Below, in pieces: positions 17,544-26,148 of a DNA stretch of 48,372 bases (within the stretch, counting starts at the first letter, position 1; every line of letters starts with the position of its first letter). The DNA is from Arthrobacter sp. AK04 (GTDB lineage Bacteria; Actinomycetota; Actinomycetes; Actinomycetales; Micrococcaceae): positions 1 to 48,372 of the forward strand of contig NZ_JAJOMC010000034.1 of assembly GCF_021129155.1 (NCBI RefSeq). The letters run 5' to 3'. Below the pieces are notes generated by a model, which was not told the origin of the DNA, ran no database searches, and saw only the letters and a list, made by a program, of their open reading frames with translations. A program made the translations under genes and the position numbers.

Positions 17544-17566
17544 GGGCTCCCCGTGAGTTCCGCCAC

Positions 17567-17591
17567 CTTATTTTGATGCACTCAAAATAAG
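17567..17591. promoter_or_regulatory. Perfect AT-rich palindrome before the repeat-motif small protein
   Basis: CTTATTTTGA (17567-17576) and TCAAAATAAG (17582-17591) form a perfect 10+10 inverted repeat with TGCAC between. It is strikingly AT-rich against its surroundings. It stands 23 bases past the RelA/SpoT-domain stop and ~205 bases before the next gene. It could be an operator or a terminator of the preceding gene; the absence of a T-run and the perfect symmetry favour a protein-binding site. Confidence 0.5.
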
Positions 17592-17796
17592 CCGTAACGT
17601 TGATGCCAGGCCACCGAAGCCCTGTCCGGGCTGTATGCGGGTGAACAGTTCCCCGTGCGCCAATGCGCCGGCTCCCCGCACTGCATCGAACCCCACCCCC
17701 ATTGCCCCCTGCGGACCACCCGCAGGTCTGAGGCACATGGGAACGGCAGGGATCCCGGACGCGCAGCCACCCAACCTCACGCATCAGGAGAACAGC

Positions 17797-18042
17797 ATGA
17801 CCCAGACACTCGAACGTCCCGTCACCATCAAAGCAACCCCGGCCACCGCGGCCGGCACACCCCGCGGCGGCAGTTACGTCACCCTGCCCGGTCACCCGGC
17901 CGACTCACGCCGCACCGAGGCAGGCTACATCTCGCTGCCAGGAGGCGGCACCCGCACCGGGAACACAGCACAGGGCAGCTACGTGAGCCTGCAGGCGGTG
18001 CCCTTGCGCGCGACCGAAATCAGCTACACGCGCCGCGGCTAA
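17797..18042 (+). CDS. 81-residue protein with repeated GxYVSLPG motif
   Basis: No known family recognised. The start at 17797 has AGGAG six bases before it. After a short N-terminal segment the protein carries GGSYVTLPG (24-32), EAGYISLPG (41-49) and QGSYVSLQA (59-67), with a weaker EISYTRRG at the C-terminus; the tyrosines are spaced 17, 18 and 15 residues apart. Linkers between repeats are Arg/Thr/Gly-rich. No signal peptide or membrane segment. The repeats suggest short beta-strands or tandem linear motifs recognised by a partner. No modifying enzymes of a peptide natural-product pathway lie next to it. Confidence 0.75.
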   Translation: MTQTLERPVTIKATPATAAGTPRGGSYVTLPGHPADSRRTEAGYISLPGGGTRTGNTAQGSYVSLQAVPLRATEISYTRRG

Positions 18043-18052
18043 GGGCGCCACC

Positions 18053-18078
18053 GTCAGGCGTCAGGCGTCAGGCGTCAG
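18053..18078. repeat. Short 7-bp tandem repeat
   Basis: GTCAGGC is repeated in tandem about 3.7 times, starting 10 bases after the stop of the 81-residue protein. Copy number of such heptamers can change by slippage. No function assigned. Between here and 18177 I see no supported gene. Confidence 0.7.
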
Positions 18079-18177
18079 CCGCGGCGGGCCGGCTTGTCGA
18101 AGCGCCACCCCTCGGACTTCAGCTCATCAAATACCGTTGAAGCGTCCCGCGTGCGGCTCCAGCACCCCTTCCCTGGC

Positions 18178-19365
18178 TCAGATGGCCGGCGCTCCGTGGA
18201 GGTTGAAGTAGGACCGGGCGTCCGGGGGCCTGATGTCAGCCACAGCATCATGGAAAATCCGCATTGGATGGGGCGTGTAGGGGTGCTCGGCAATCGCCTC
18301 GAAGTCGAGTTCGATGCCCAGGCCCACGCCCTCGGGAATGAGGATGTCACCCCCCTCGGTCAACCGGAGGCGCTCATTGGAAATCTCTCCGCGCCACGGG
18401 ACGTCGGAGGCCATAATTTCCAGGTATCGGAAGTTCGGCAGCATCGCGCCAAGCTGCAAGGTGGCTGCGGTGCTGAGCGGACCGCTCGGGTTGTGCGGTG
18501 CGAAGGGGATGTAATGGGCTGCCGCTAGCGTGGAAATGAATGACAGCTCCAGCAGGCCCCCCGCGTGTGTAACGTCCGGCTGTATGTAGTCCACGGCATG
18601 CCGTGCCAGTGCGGGGACAAAGGTGTTCCGCCCGAACCAGCGCTCCCCGGCGGCGATTGGAACTGGTGACTTGGAGCGTATCTAGACAAGGGAGTCGATT
18701 CCGTCCGGCGGGCAGGGCTCCTCAAAGAACACGGGCTGGAACTGCTCTATTTCACGGGCAACCCGGATTGCGGTGGGGACATCGAAACGGCCGTGCCCTT
18801 CAATGAACAGCTCGATATCGTCCCCTACTGCTTCGCGGACGGCGGCGACGGGCTCTAGCATCCGCCGCAGGTCCCGCGGCTCGAGAGTCAGGTCAGCGGC
18901 TTCGAACGGATCCCATTTGAGTCCCCGGAAACCTTGGGCAACTGTCTGCACGGCGGCGTCCGCGAAGTCCTCCGGCGATTTTGCTCCCGAGAACCAGCCG
19001 TTGGCGTAGGCGCGGACCCTGTCGCGGACCTGGCCACCGAGCATGCGGTGGACAGGCACACCCAGCGCGCGTGCGGAAACGTCCCACATAGCCATTTCGA
19101 GCGCGCTGAGGGCAGTCATGGTCACGGGGCCCCCACGCCAATAGGCGTCACGGTTAAGTTCGTAAATATTCCGGGCTATGCAGGTGGGATCCTTGCCGCG
19201 GACAGCGTCGGCGAGGACCGCCACCGCACCCCGAACAGCATGCTCCTGGCCTTCAAGCGTTGCTTCGGCAATGCCAGTAAGGCCCTCGTCCGTGCTCAAG
19301 CGGACAAATATGAGGTTCGTCCGGTAGAAGTCGACAACAACCGTGTCCAGATTGGTAATTTTCAT
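18178..19365 (-). pseudogene. Enolase-superfamily sugar-acid dehydratase broken by an in-frame TAG
   Basis: The frame from the ATG at 19365 (GAGGT eight bases upstream) to the stop at 18178 is 395 codons, normal for the mandelate racemase/muconate lactonizing group. It is interrupted at codon 228 by one TAG (18684-18682), in the same frame on both sides. Metal and catalytic signatures flank the stop: FIEGHGRFD, FFEEPCPPD, IAAGERW, QPDVTHAGG and PHNPSGPLSTAAT, matching D-galactonate-type acid-sugar dehydratases. The stop falls between FFEEP and AAGER, removing half the barrel. A GAG-to-TAG change would explain it. It follows the LacI gene by 10 bases. A recent nonsense mutation is most likely; a sequencing error is possible. 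Confidence 0.85.
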
Positions 19366-19375
19366 GAGTAGTACC

Positions 19376-20419
19376 TCAGGCTGCGGGCGGTGCCGTGGAG
19401 TCACGGACAATCAGGTGGGTGGCGAGCTCCACGCGGTGCGAATCCAGGACTTCCCCCCGCGCCTGGCGCAGCACAGACCGGAACGCCGCACGCCCCATCT
19501 CCTCCAGCGGCTGGGCTATGGAACTCAGCGACGGGACCGATTCCTCGCCCTGGTTTGTTCCGTCAAAGCCGATAAGGCTCAGGTCTTCGGGAACCCGGAT
19601 GCCGTGCCGGCCCGCCTCGCCAAGAATGCCCAGGGCGATGGTGTCGCTGCCGGCGAAGATCGCCGTCGGAAGCTTGTCCAGCTCGAGCAGCGCCTGCAGG
19701 CCTCTAACGCCGCTTTCCCGCCGGAACCTGCCCCCGGAGTAGATGTACTGCGGGTCCACCGGCACGCCATGTGCCATGAGTGCGGCCATGTAGCCGTGCA
19801 GCCGCGCCTGGTTGCACTCGGCATTCTCGATGCCGCCGATGTACGCGATCCGGCGGTGCCCCAGCTCCAGCAGGTGTTCCGTGGCCGCCTTGCCGCCGGC
19901 CCAGTTGGTGGCCCCTATGCTGACCACGTCGGCGGAGGGCGGGTTCAGCGGGTCAATCACGACGACGGGAATCTGGCGGCGCCGGAAAGGGTGCAGTTGC
20001 GTCTCGCTGAAGGCTGAGGTCACCACAATCATTCCGGCCCTGCCCTCGTCCACCATGCGCTGGGCGCGGCGCTCGGGGCTGCGCCGGCCCTGGCCCGCCG
20101 GACCGGTAACGCTGACCAGGATCTCGACGTCGGCATCGGCCGCGGACTGCAGCACGCCGTTGAGGACCTGGATGGTGTATGCGGAATCCAGGACATCGAT
20201 GACAACTTCAATCACGGTGCCGGTTTCCCCGGCGGAACGGCGCTGCAGCGGCGACTGGTATCCGGCCTGCTCAAGCACGGCCAGTACACGGGCCCGGGTT
20301 TCCGGCGACACATCCTCGCGGCCGTTCACCACCTTCGAAACGGTGGGCGCGGAAACCCCGGCCTGCTGGGCAACGGAGGCAAGCGTCGGCTTGGCCCGTT
20401 CCGGGATTTTCGTTGCCAT
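19376..20419 (-). CDS. LacI family transcriptional regulator
   Basis: A 347-residue repressor. Residues 12-55 form the LacI helix-turn-helix (LASVAQQAGVSAPTVSKVVN with following hinge), followed by a periplasmic-binding-protein-like sensor domain. The ATG at 20419 is preceded by AAAGG; the longer frame to 20515 crosses a candidate operator. It is divergent from the 11-gene sugar operon and is followed by the dehydratase gene, so it most likely controls both. Two TTTCGAA-type sites in the 230-base divergent gap are its probable operators. Confidence 0.9.
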   Translation of the reverse strand: MATKIPERAKPTLASVAQQAGVSAPTVSKVVNGREDVSPETRARVLAVLEQAGYQSPLQRRSAGETGTVIEVVIDVLDSAYTIQVLNGVLQSAADADVEILVSVTGPAGQGRRSPERRAQRMVDEGRAGMIVVTSAFSETQLHPFRRRQIPVVVIDPLNPPSADVVSIGATNWAGGKAATEHLLELGHRRIAYIGGIENAECNQARLHGYMAALMAHGVPVDPQYIYSGGRFRRESGVRGLQALLELDKLPTAIFAGSDTIALGILGEAGRHGIRVPEDLSLIGFDGTNQGEESVPSLSSIAQPLEEMGRAAFRSVLRQARGEVLDSHRVELATHLIVRDSTAPPAA

Positions 20420-20430
20420 CTGCTGAGACC

Positions 20431-20446
20431 TTTCGAAAAGTTTCGT
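20431..20446. promoter_or_regulatory. Second TTTCGAA-type site near the lacI-type gene start
   Basis: TTTCGAAAAGTTTCGT carries a complete TTTCGAA half-site and a second TTTCG, resembling the perfect palindrome 146 bases away. It overlaps the leader of the regulator gene, fitting autoregulation and possible repression by looping. It is less symmetric than the main site. Confidence 0.45.
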
Positions 20447-20524
20447 TGACTCATTGTTCAGACTTCCGCGGGACGGGTCAAGGGACCTAGGAGTGCCAGC
20501 GAAATAAAGCCGCAAAATTGGGTC

Positions 20525-20554
20525 TTGACCTAACCCGCTTGCGACCTTTAGTTT
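20525..20554 (+). promoter_or_regulatory. Candidate promoter of the sugar operon
   Basis: TTGACC at 20525-20530 and TAGTTT at 20549-20554 are separated by 18 bases, a plausible -35/-10 pair. The Crp-like site and LacI-type palindrome lie just downstream, where bound repressor would block elongation or open-complex formation. Other -10 choices are possible. Confidence 0.35.
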
Positions 20555-20558
20555 AGAC

Positions 20559-20574
20559 CGTGACCTAAATCACG
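20559..20574. promoter_or_regulatory. Crp/GlxR-like site
   Basis: CGTGACCTAAATCACG is a perfect GTGA-N6-TCAC inverted repeat, differing from the consensus TGTGA-N6-TCACA only at the outer base on each side. Three bases separate it from the LacI-type palindrome. It suggests cAMP-dependent catabolite control on top of substrate induction. Being downstream of the proposed promoter, it could also act negatively. Confidence 0.55.
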
Positions 20575-20576
20575 CG

Positions 20577-20592
20577 TTCGAAATATTTCGAA
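20577..20592. promoter_or_regulatory. LacI-type operator palindrome
   Basis: TTCGAAATATTTCGAA is a perfect 16-bp palindrome 57 bases before the binding-protein start. Even-length, fully symmetric sites with central bases of this type are standard for LacI family proteins, and the regulator gene is adjacent and divergent. Confidence 0.75.
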
Positions 20593-20649
20593 ACCGCAGG
20601 TTGAGTTCACGCCTACATTTGCAACGAAGCAATCTCAGATGGAGACGCA

Positions 20650-21978
20650 ATGAAGCAATCCAAGACCTCCCGGCGCTCATTCCTCGCCCTTGCTGCCCTC
20701 ACCCCCTTCGCCGCCATGACGGCCACTGCCTGCGGAACGTCGGGACCGGGTTCCTCCAGCAGCGGCGGTGGCGCCAGCATGTGGTACCTCTCCGGCGAAC
20801 CGAACCAGACCACCATGCAGAAGGCCGTGGACGCCTTCACCGCCGCGAACCCGGACGACAAGATCGCCGTGACCTACTTCCAGAACGACGCCTACAAAAC
20901 CAAGATCAAGACCGCCATCGGCGCCGGCCAGGCACCCACCATCATCTACGGCTGGGGCGGCGGCACCCTGAAGACCTACGCCGAGGCCAACCAGGTTGAC
21001 GATCTCACCGGCTGGTTCGACGAGAACCCGGACCTGAAGGAGAAGTTCTTCCCGGCGTCGTTCGGTGCGGCCACGGTCAACGGAAAGATCTACGCACTGC
21101 CCAACCAGTACGTCGCCCCGATCGTCCTGTTCTACAACAAGGAACTGTTCGAAAAGGCGGGGGCCCAGCCGCCCAAGACCTGGGATGACGTGATGTCCCT
21201 GGTCAAGACTTTCAACGACATGGGCGTGGCACCCTTCTCCCTGGGCGGCCAGTCCAGGTGGACCTCCATGATGTGGCTGGAATACCTGCTGGACCGCATC
21301 GGCGGCGCCGAAGTGTTCACCGCCATCTTTGAGGGCAAGCCGGACTCCTGGATGGATCCCGCCGTCATCGAAACCGGAACCAAGATCCAGGAGCTCGTCT
21401 CCGCGGACGGATTCATCAAGGGCTTCTCGTCCATCGCGGCGGACTCCAATGCGGACCAGGCCCTGCTGTTCACGGGCAAGGCAGCCATGATGCTGCACGG
21501 TTCCTGGACCTACGGCGCCATGAAGAAGGGCGGCCAGAACTTCGTCCAGGACGGGAAGCTGGGGTTCGTCCAGTTCCCAACGGTTGCCGGCGGCAAGGGC
21601 GATCCGAAGAACGGCGTGGGAAACCCTGCGCAGTATATGTCGATCTCTTCCAAGGCCACCGACGCGGAAAAGGAGACGGCGAAGAAGTTCTTCAAGGACG
21701 GCATCCTGACCGAGACGGTCATCGATACCTACATCAACTCCGGCTCCGTCCCGATCGTCAACGGCATCGAGGACAAGCTCAACACCTCCGAGGACAAGGA
21801 CTTCCTGAACTTTGTCTACGACCTTGCCAAGAACGCCCCCAACTTCCAGCAGTCGTGGGACCAGGCCCTGAGCCCCACCGCGGCTGAAGCCCTGCTGAAC
21901 AACATCGACCAGCTGTTCCTGAAGTCGATCACCCCGCAGCAGTTCGCCGAGAACATGAATGCAACCCTCGGAAAATGA
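20650..21978 (+). CDS. Sugar ABC transporter solute-binding lipoprotein
   Basis: A 442-residue family 1 extracellular binding protein, first gene of the operon. Twin arginines in SKTSRRSFLALAAL and a lipobox ending at C28 (TATACGT) indicate export, perhaps by Tat, and lipid anchoring. A Ser/Gly-rich linker follows, then the two-lobed binding domain. GGAGA precedes the ATG. Together with the next two genes it makes a carbohydrate-uptake importer of the CUT1 type. The ligand cannot be read from the sequence. Confidence 0.92.
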   Translation: MKQSKTSRRSFLALAALTPFAAMTATACGTSGPGSSSSGGGASMWYLSGEPNQTTMQKAVDAFTAANPDDKIAVTYFQNDAYKTKIKTAIGAGQAPTIIYGWGGGTLKTYAEANQVDDLTGWFDENPDLKEKFFPASFGAATVNGKIYALPNQYVAPIVLFYNKELFEKAGAQPPKTWDDVMSLVKTFNDMGVAPFSLGGQSRWTSMMWLEYLLDRIGGAEVFTAIFEGKPDSWMDPAVIETGTKIQELVSADGFIKGFSSIAADSNADQALLFTGKAAMMLHGSWTYGAMKKGGQNFVQDGKLGFVQFPTVAGGKGDPKNGVGNPAQYMSISSKATDAEKETAKKFFKDGILTETVIDTYINSGSVPIVNGIEDKLNTSEDKDFLNFVYDLAKNAPNFQQSWDQALSPTAAEALLNNIDQLFLKSITPQQFAENMNATLGK

Positions 21979-22919
21979 GTAACGCCGTCGCCACCACGCG
22001 TAAGGCCAAGCCGGCAGCTCCCGCCGGGACTGGCCCAGGCAAGGGCGGAGACCGTAACGCCGCCCTTGCCTGGCTGACTGTGCCTGCGCTGTTCTTCTTC
22101 CTGGCATTCGCCGTGGTGCCGCTGGCCGGTGTCCTAATCCTGAGCTTCGCCAGCTGGGACGGCATCGGTGCCATCGGGGCGGCGGGGCTGGGCAACTGGT
22201 TCTCCGTGCTCGCGGACCCCGGGCTGTACAACGCCCTGGGACTGACGTTCCTGATCATGATCGCCTCCTGGCTGGTCCAGACCCCCATCAGCCTCCTTTT
22301 GGGTGTCTTCACCGCGGGAAGCCAGCGCTACCGGGCCGCCCTGGCCGTCCTGTACTTCCTGCCGCTGCTGCTTTCATCGGCAGCAGTCGCCATCGCGTTC
22401 AAGGCCCTGCTGGACCCGAACTTCGGCCTGGCAACCGGGCTGGGGCTGCCCTTCCTGGCGCAGGACTGGCTGGGCGTCCCCCACTTGGCGCTGGGGCTGG
22501 TCATCTTTGTGATCGCCTGGCAGTTCGTCCCCTTCCACACGCTCATTTACCAAGGCGGGGTCCGGCAGATCCCCAAGTCACTCTACGAGGCAGCGGAAAT
22601 CGACGGGGCGGGAACCATCAAGCAGTTCTTCCACATCACCCTCCCCCAGCTGAAGTACACCATCATCACCTCTTCCACCCTGATGGTGGTGGGGTCCCTG
22701 ACGTACTTCGACCTGATCTTCGTCCTCACCGGCGGCGGTCCGGGCAACTCCACGCGCATCCTGGCCCTGGACATGTACCTGCGGGGCTTCCGGGCCAACC
22801 TCATGGGCCCGGCCAGCGTCATCGCCGTCATCCTCGTACTCATCGGCCTTGCACTTGCTTTGTTCCTCCAGCGCCTTGGAGGCAAGGACAAGCAGGGCAG
22901 CCAATTGGAAGGAATGTAG
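21975..22919 (+). CDS. Sugar ABC transporter permease (MalF-like)
   Basis: A 314-residue inner-membrane permease with about six hydrophobic segments and the cytoplasmic EAA loop EAAEIDGAGTIKQFFHITLP, which docks the ATPase. It overlaps the binding-protein gene by four bases (ATGA), so translation is coupled. No ATPase gene follows anywhere in the operon; actinobacterial CUT1 importers are known to share a distant MsiK-type ATPase. Confidence 0.92.
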   Translation: MSNAVATTRKAKPAAPAGTGPGKGGDRNAALAWLTVPALFFFLAFAVVPLAGVLILSFASWDGIGAIGAAGLGNWFSVLADPGLYNALGLTFLIMIASWLVQTPISLLLGVFTAGSQRYRAALAVLYFLPLLLSSAAVAIAFKALLDPNFGLATGLGLPFLAQDWLGVPHLALGLVIFVIAWQFVPFHTLIYQGGVRQIPKSLYEAAEIDGAGTIKQFFHITLPQLKYTIITSSTLMVVGSLTYFDLIFVLTGGGPGNSTRILALDMYLRGFRANLMGPASVIAVILVLIGLALALFLQRLGGKDKQGSQLEGM

Positions 22920-22920
22920 G

Positions 22921-23823
22921 GTGAGCACCGTCCTGACAAGCAGCACGGAGGAAACTCCCACGGGCACCCCGGCCGGCTCCCCCGCCAAGCGGGGGCTCGG
23001 TTCCCGGATGAGGCGGCTGAACGTCCCGGCGGGCCTCGGTGGCTGGATCTGGCTGGCCATCATCATCATTCCGATCTACTACGTGGTCATCACCAGCCTG
23101 AAGACCCAGGAAGGGTACTTCGGCCAGAATCCGCTGGCGGTTCCCACCTCCCCGACGCTGGAAAACTACCAGATGGTCCTCGAGGCCGACTTCGCGAAGT
23201 ACTTCATGAACAGCACCATCGTCACCCTCGGTGCCGTCGTACCCACCGTGCTGATTTCCTTCATGGCCGCCTTCGCAATAGTCCGGGGCAAGGGCAGGTT
23301 CCTGAAGCTGGTCAACGGCATGTTCCTGATGGGACTGGCGATCCCGCTGCAGGCCACGATCATCCCGATCTACCTGATGATCATCCGCCTCAACCTGTAC
23401 GACAGCCTGCTTGCACTCATGCTTCCCTCCATTGCCTTTGCCATCCCACTGACAGTACTGATCCTGTCCAACTTCATCCGCGACGTCCCGAACGAACTCT
23501 TCGAGTCAATGCGGCTGGACGGCTGCAGCGAGTGGCAGACCATGTGGCGGCTTGCCCTACCGCTGACCCGCCCCGCGATCGTGACCGTCGCCATCTACAA
23601 CGGCCTGCACGTCTGGAACGGATTCCTGCTCCCGCTGGTCCTCACCCAGAGCCCGGGCCTGCGCGTCCTTCCCCTGGCGTTGTGGACCTTCCAGGGCGAA
23701 TACAGCGTCAACATCCCGGCCGTGCTCGCCTCGGTTGTGCTCAGCACCCTGCCAATCCTGGTGCTCTACGTGGTGGGACGCCGGCAGCTGCTCAGCGGCC
23801 TCACCGCCGGCTTCAGCAAGTAG
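22921..23823 (+). CDS. Sugar ABC transporter permease (MalG-like)
   Basis: A 300-residue permease with six hydrophobic segments and the EAA loop ESMRLDGCSEWQTMWRLALP. The start is GTG at 22921, one base after the previous stop; the longer frame into the MalF-like gene has no support. It ends SGLTAGFSK, as usual for MalG-type subunits, and pairs with the preceding permease in the membrane. Confidence 0.9.
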   Translation: MSTVLTSSTEETPTGTPAGSPAKRGLGSRMRRLNVPAGLGGWIWLAIIIIPIYYVVITSLKTQEGYFGQNPLAVPTSPTLENYQMVLEADFAKYFMNSTIVTLGAVVPTVLISFMAAFAIVRGKGRFLKLVNGMFLMGLAIPLQATIIPIYLMIIRLNLYDSLLALMLPSIAFAIPLTVLILSNFIRDVPNELFESMRLDGCSEWQTMWRLALPLTRPAIVTVAIYNGLHVWNGFLLPLVLTQSPGLRVLPLALWTFQGEYSVNIPAVLASVVLSTLPILVLYVVGRRQLLSGLTAGFSK

Positions 23824-23853
23824 CCACCAGGACCTCCACGAAAGGACAGACAC

Positions 23854-25044
23854 ATGACCCCCGCACAGCCCCTTCGCGTCGGTATGGTGGGTTACGCCTT
23901 CATGGGCGCGGCCCACTCCCACGCCTGGCGCACCGCACCACGGTTTTTCGACCTGCCGCTCCAGCCCCAGCTCACCGCCGTCGCCGGCCGGAACGCCGAG
24001 GCCGCCAGGGCAGCCGCGGACAAGCTGGGCTGGGACTCGGTGGAGACGGACTGGCGCCGCCTGATCGAGCGCGACGACATCGACCTGATCGACATCTGCA
24101 CGCCCGGCGACACCCATGCCGAGATTGCGATTGCCGCCCTCGAGGCCGGCAAGCACGTGCTGTGCGAGAAGCCGCTGGCGAACTCCGTGGAGGAAGCCGA
24201 GCGGATGACCCTCGCTGCGGAGACCGCGGCCAAGCAAGGTGTCATGTCCATGTGCGGCTTCAGCTACCGCCGCACCCCCGCACTGGCGCTGGCCAAGCGG
24301 TTCGTGGAGCAGGGCAGGCTGGGCGAGATCCGCCACGTCCGGGCGCAGTACCTGCAGGACTGGCTCTCCGATGCCAACGCCCCCATGACCTGGCGGCTGG
24401 ACAAGAGCAAGTCCGGGTCCGGTTCCCTCGGCGACATCGGGGCGCACAGCATCGACGCCGCGCAATGGGTCACCGGCCAAAGCATCAGCGGCGTCTCGGC
24501 ACTGCTCGAGACGTTTGTCCCGAAGCGTCCCCTTGCCGGCGACCTTGTGGGCCTGGGCGGCCACGGCGACCTCAGCGGCGACGCACCGCGCGGGAAAGTC
24601 ACCGTGGATGACGCCGCCATCTTCAGCGCAAAGTTCGACGGCGGTGCCTCCGCAGGCGCGATCGGCGTCTTTGAAGCCACGCGGTACGCGCTGGGCCGGA
24701 AGAACGCCATGCGCCTGGAACTGAACGGCACCAAAGGCTCCCTCGCCTTCGATTTCGAGGACATGAACGTCCTGTCCTTCTACGACGCTGCGGAGTCCCC
24801 GGACGCCGGCTTCCGGAAAATCTTCGTCACCGAACCCGAACACCCATACGTCGGCAACTGGTGGCCCACCGGCCACGGGCTGGGCTACGAGCACGGCTTC
24901 ACCCACCAGGTGGTGGACCTGGTCACCGCAATCGGTGAGGGCCGCCAGCCCGAGCCGTCCTTCGCGGATGCCCTGCAGGTCCAGAGGGTCCTGGCCGCCG
25001 TGGAGGCAAGCGCCACCAACTCCAGCCAGTGGCAGAAGGTCTAA
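23854..25044 (+). CDS. Gfo/Idh/MocA oxidoreductase, levoglucosan dehydrogenase-like
   Basis: A 396-residue NAD(P)-dependent sugar dehydrogenase. The Rossmann loop is [17 protein letters not shown] (9-25); the catalytic lysine is K106 in [22 protein letters not shown] and [12 protein letters not shown] are shared in form with the levoglucosan dehydrogenase group, which oxidises C3 of an anhydrosugar. AAAGGA precedes the start. With TIM-barrel isomerases downstream it probably makes a 3-keto sugar. Substrate identity is inference; inositol or other glycoside dehydrogenases share the fold. Confidence 0.85.
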   Translation: MTPAQPLRVGMVGYAFMGAAHSHAWRTAPRFFDLPLQPQLTAVAGRNAEAARAAADKLGWDSVETDWRRLIERDDIDLIDICTPGDTHAEIAIAALEAGKHVLCEKPLANSVEEAERMTLAAETAAKQGVMSMCGFSYRRTPALALAKRFVEQGRLGEIRHVRAQYLQDWLSDANAPMTWRLDKSKSGSGSLGDIGAHSIDAAQWVTGQSISGVSALLETFVPKRPLAGDLVGLGGHGDLSGDAPRGKVTVDDAAIFSAKFDGGASAGAIGVFEATRYALGRKNAMRLELNGTKGSLAFDFEDMNVLSFYDAAESPDAGFRKIFVTEPEHPYVGNWWPTGHGLGYEHGFTHQVVDLVTAIGEGRQPEPSFADALQVQRVLAAVEASATNSSQWQKV

Positions 25045-25079
25045 GGACCGTGAACGCAGGAACAGGAGAAGGAACAGCC

Positions 25080-26084
25080 ATGACACGACCAATCACGCTT
25101 TTTACCGGGCAGTGGGCCGACCTGCCGTTCGAGGAGGTGGCCCGGCTCGCCGGCGAGTGGGGCTTTGACGGGCTGGAAATCGCCTGCTGGGGCGACCATC
25201 TGGACCCCCGCCGGGCCGCGGAGGACGACAACTACCTCCAGGGCCGGCTGGACATCCTGGAAAAAAACAACCTCAAGGTCTTCGCGATCGCCAACCACCT
25301 CACCGGGCAGGCCGTGTGCGACGACCCCATCGACGAACGCCACCAGGGCATCCTGTCGGCGGAGATCTGGGGCGACGGCGAACCGGAAGGAGTGCGCCGC
25401 CGGGCCGCGGAGTCCATGAAGGACACAGCACGGGCCGCCGCGCGCCTGGGCGTCAAGACCGTCACAGGGTTCACCGGGTCCTCCATCTGGAAGGCCGTGG
25501 CGATGTTTCCGCCCGCCCCGGAGGCAATGATCGACGCCGGCTACCAGGACTTCGCCGACCGGTGGAACCCCATCCTGGACGTCTTCGAGGAGGTGGGTGT
25601 CCGGTTCGCCCTGGAGGTCCATCCGTCCGAGATCGCCTACGACTACTGGACCGCCAAGCGCACCCTGGAGGCAATCGGGCACCGCAAGAGCTTCGGGCTT
25701 AACTTCGACCCGTCCCACTTCATCTGGCAGGACCTGGACCCGGTGATGTTCCTGCAGGACTTCGCGGACCACATCCTCCACGTGCACGTGAAGGAATCGG
25801 TCCGCCAACTCGATGGCCGCAACGGGCGCTTGGGCTCCCACTTGGCCTGGGCCGATCCCCGGCGCGGCTGGGACTTCGTCACCGCCGGGCACGGCGACGT
25901 CCAGTGGAACCGGATCTTCCGGACCCTGAACGCCATCGGCTACAGCGGGCCCACCAGCATCGAGTGGGAGGACGCCGGCATGGACCGGCTCGTCGGCGCA
26001 CCGCAGGCCCTGGCCATGGTCAAGGAACTTGCCCGGATCGCCCAGCCGGCTGCCGCTTTCGACGCCGCCTTCTCCAGCCGCTGA
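25080..26084 (+). CDS. Sugar phosphate isomerase/epimerase (AP2Ec TIM barrel)
   Basis: A 334-residue xylose-isomerase-like TIM barrel. Likely divalent-metal ligands are in [25 protein letters not shown] and SIEWEDAG. The start at 25080 follows AGGAGAAGGA. In known 3-keto-sugar pathways such proteins catalyse elimination, hydration or epimerisation after Gfo/Idh/MocA oxidation. The gene lies between two such partners (dehydrogenase before, ThuA-domain protein after), so it probably acts on the first dehydrogenase's product. Confidence 0.85.
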   Translation: MTRPITLFTGQWADLPFEEVARLAGEWGFDGLEIACWGDHLDPRRAAEDDNYLQGRLDILEKNNLKVFAIANHLTGQAVCDDPIDERHQGILSAEIWGDGEPEGVRRRAAESMKDTARAAARLGVKTVTGFTGSSIWKAVAMFPPAPEAMIDAGYQDFADRWNPILDVFEEVGVRFALEVHPSEIAYDYWTAKRTLEAIGHRKSFGLNFDPSHFIWQDLDPVMFLQDFADHILHVHVKESVRQLDGRNGRLGSHLAWADPRRGWDFVTAGHGDVQWNRIFRTLNAIGYSGPTSIEWEDAGMDRLVGAPQALAMVKELARIAQPAAAFDAAFSSR

Positions 26085-26148
26085 CCCAGACTTTCCGGCC
26101 CAGACTTTCTGTCCACGGCCGGCAGCCAAACAAAAGGAAACCCCCGAC

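Noticed and set aside
18075..18350. Separate leftward gene ending WRFDKPARRG
   Set aside because: Its frame lies inside the dehydratase gene for most of its length and is not in phase with it; the last ~25 residues look protein-like but nothing supports a start or family. It may be a remnant.
18682..18684. Pyrrolysine or selenocysteine-type recoding at the TAG
   Set aside because: No recoding element, no pyl genes in view, and enolase-family enzymes need no such residue; a point mutation is simpler.
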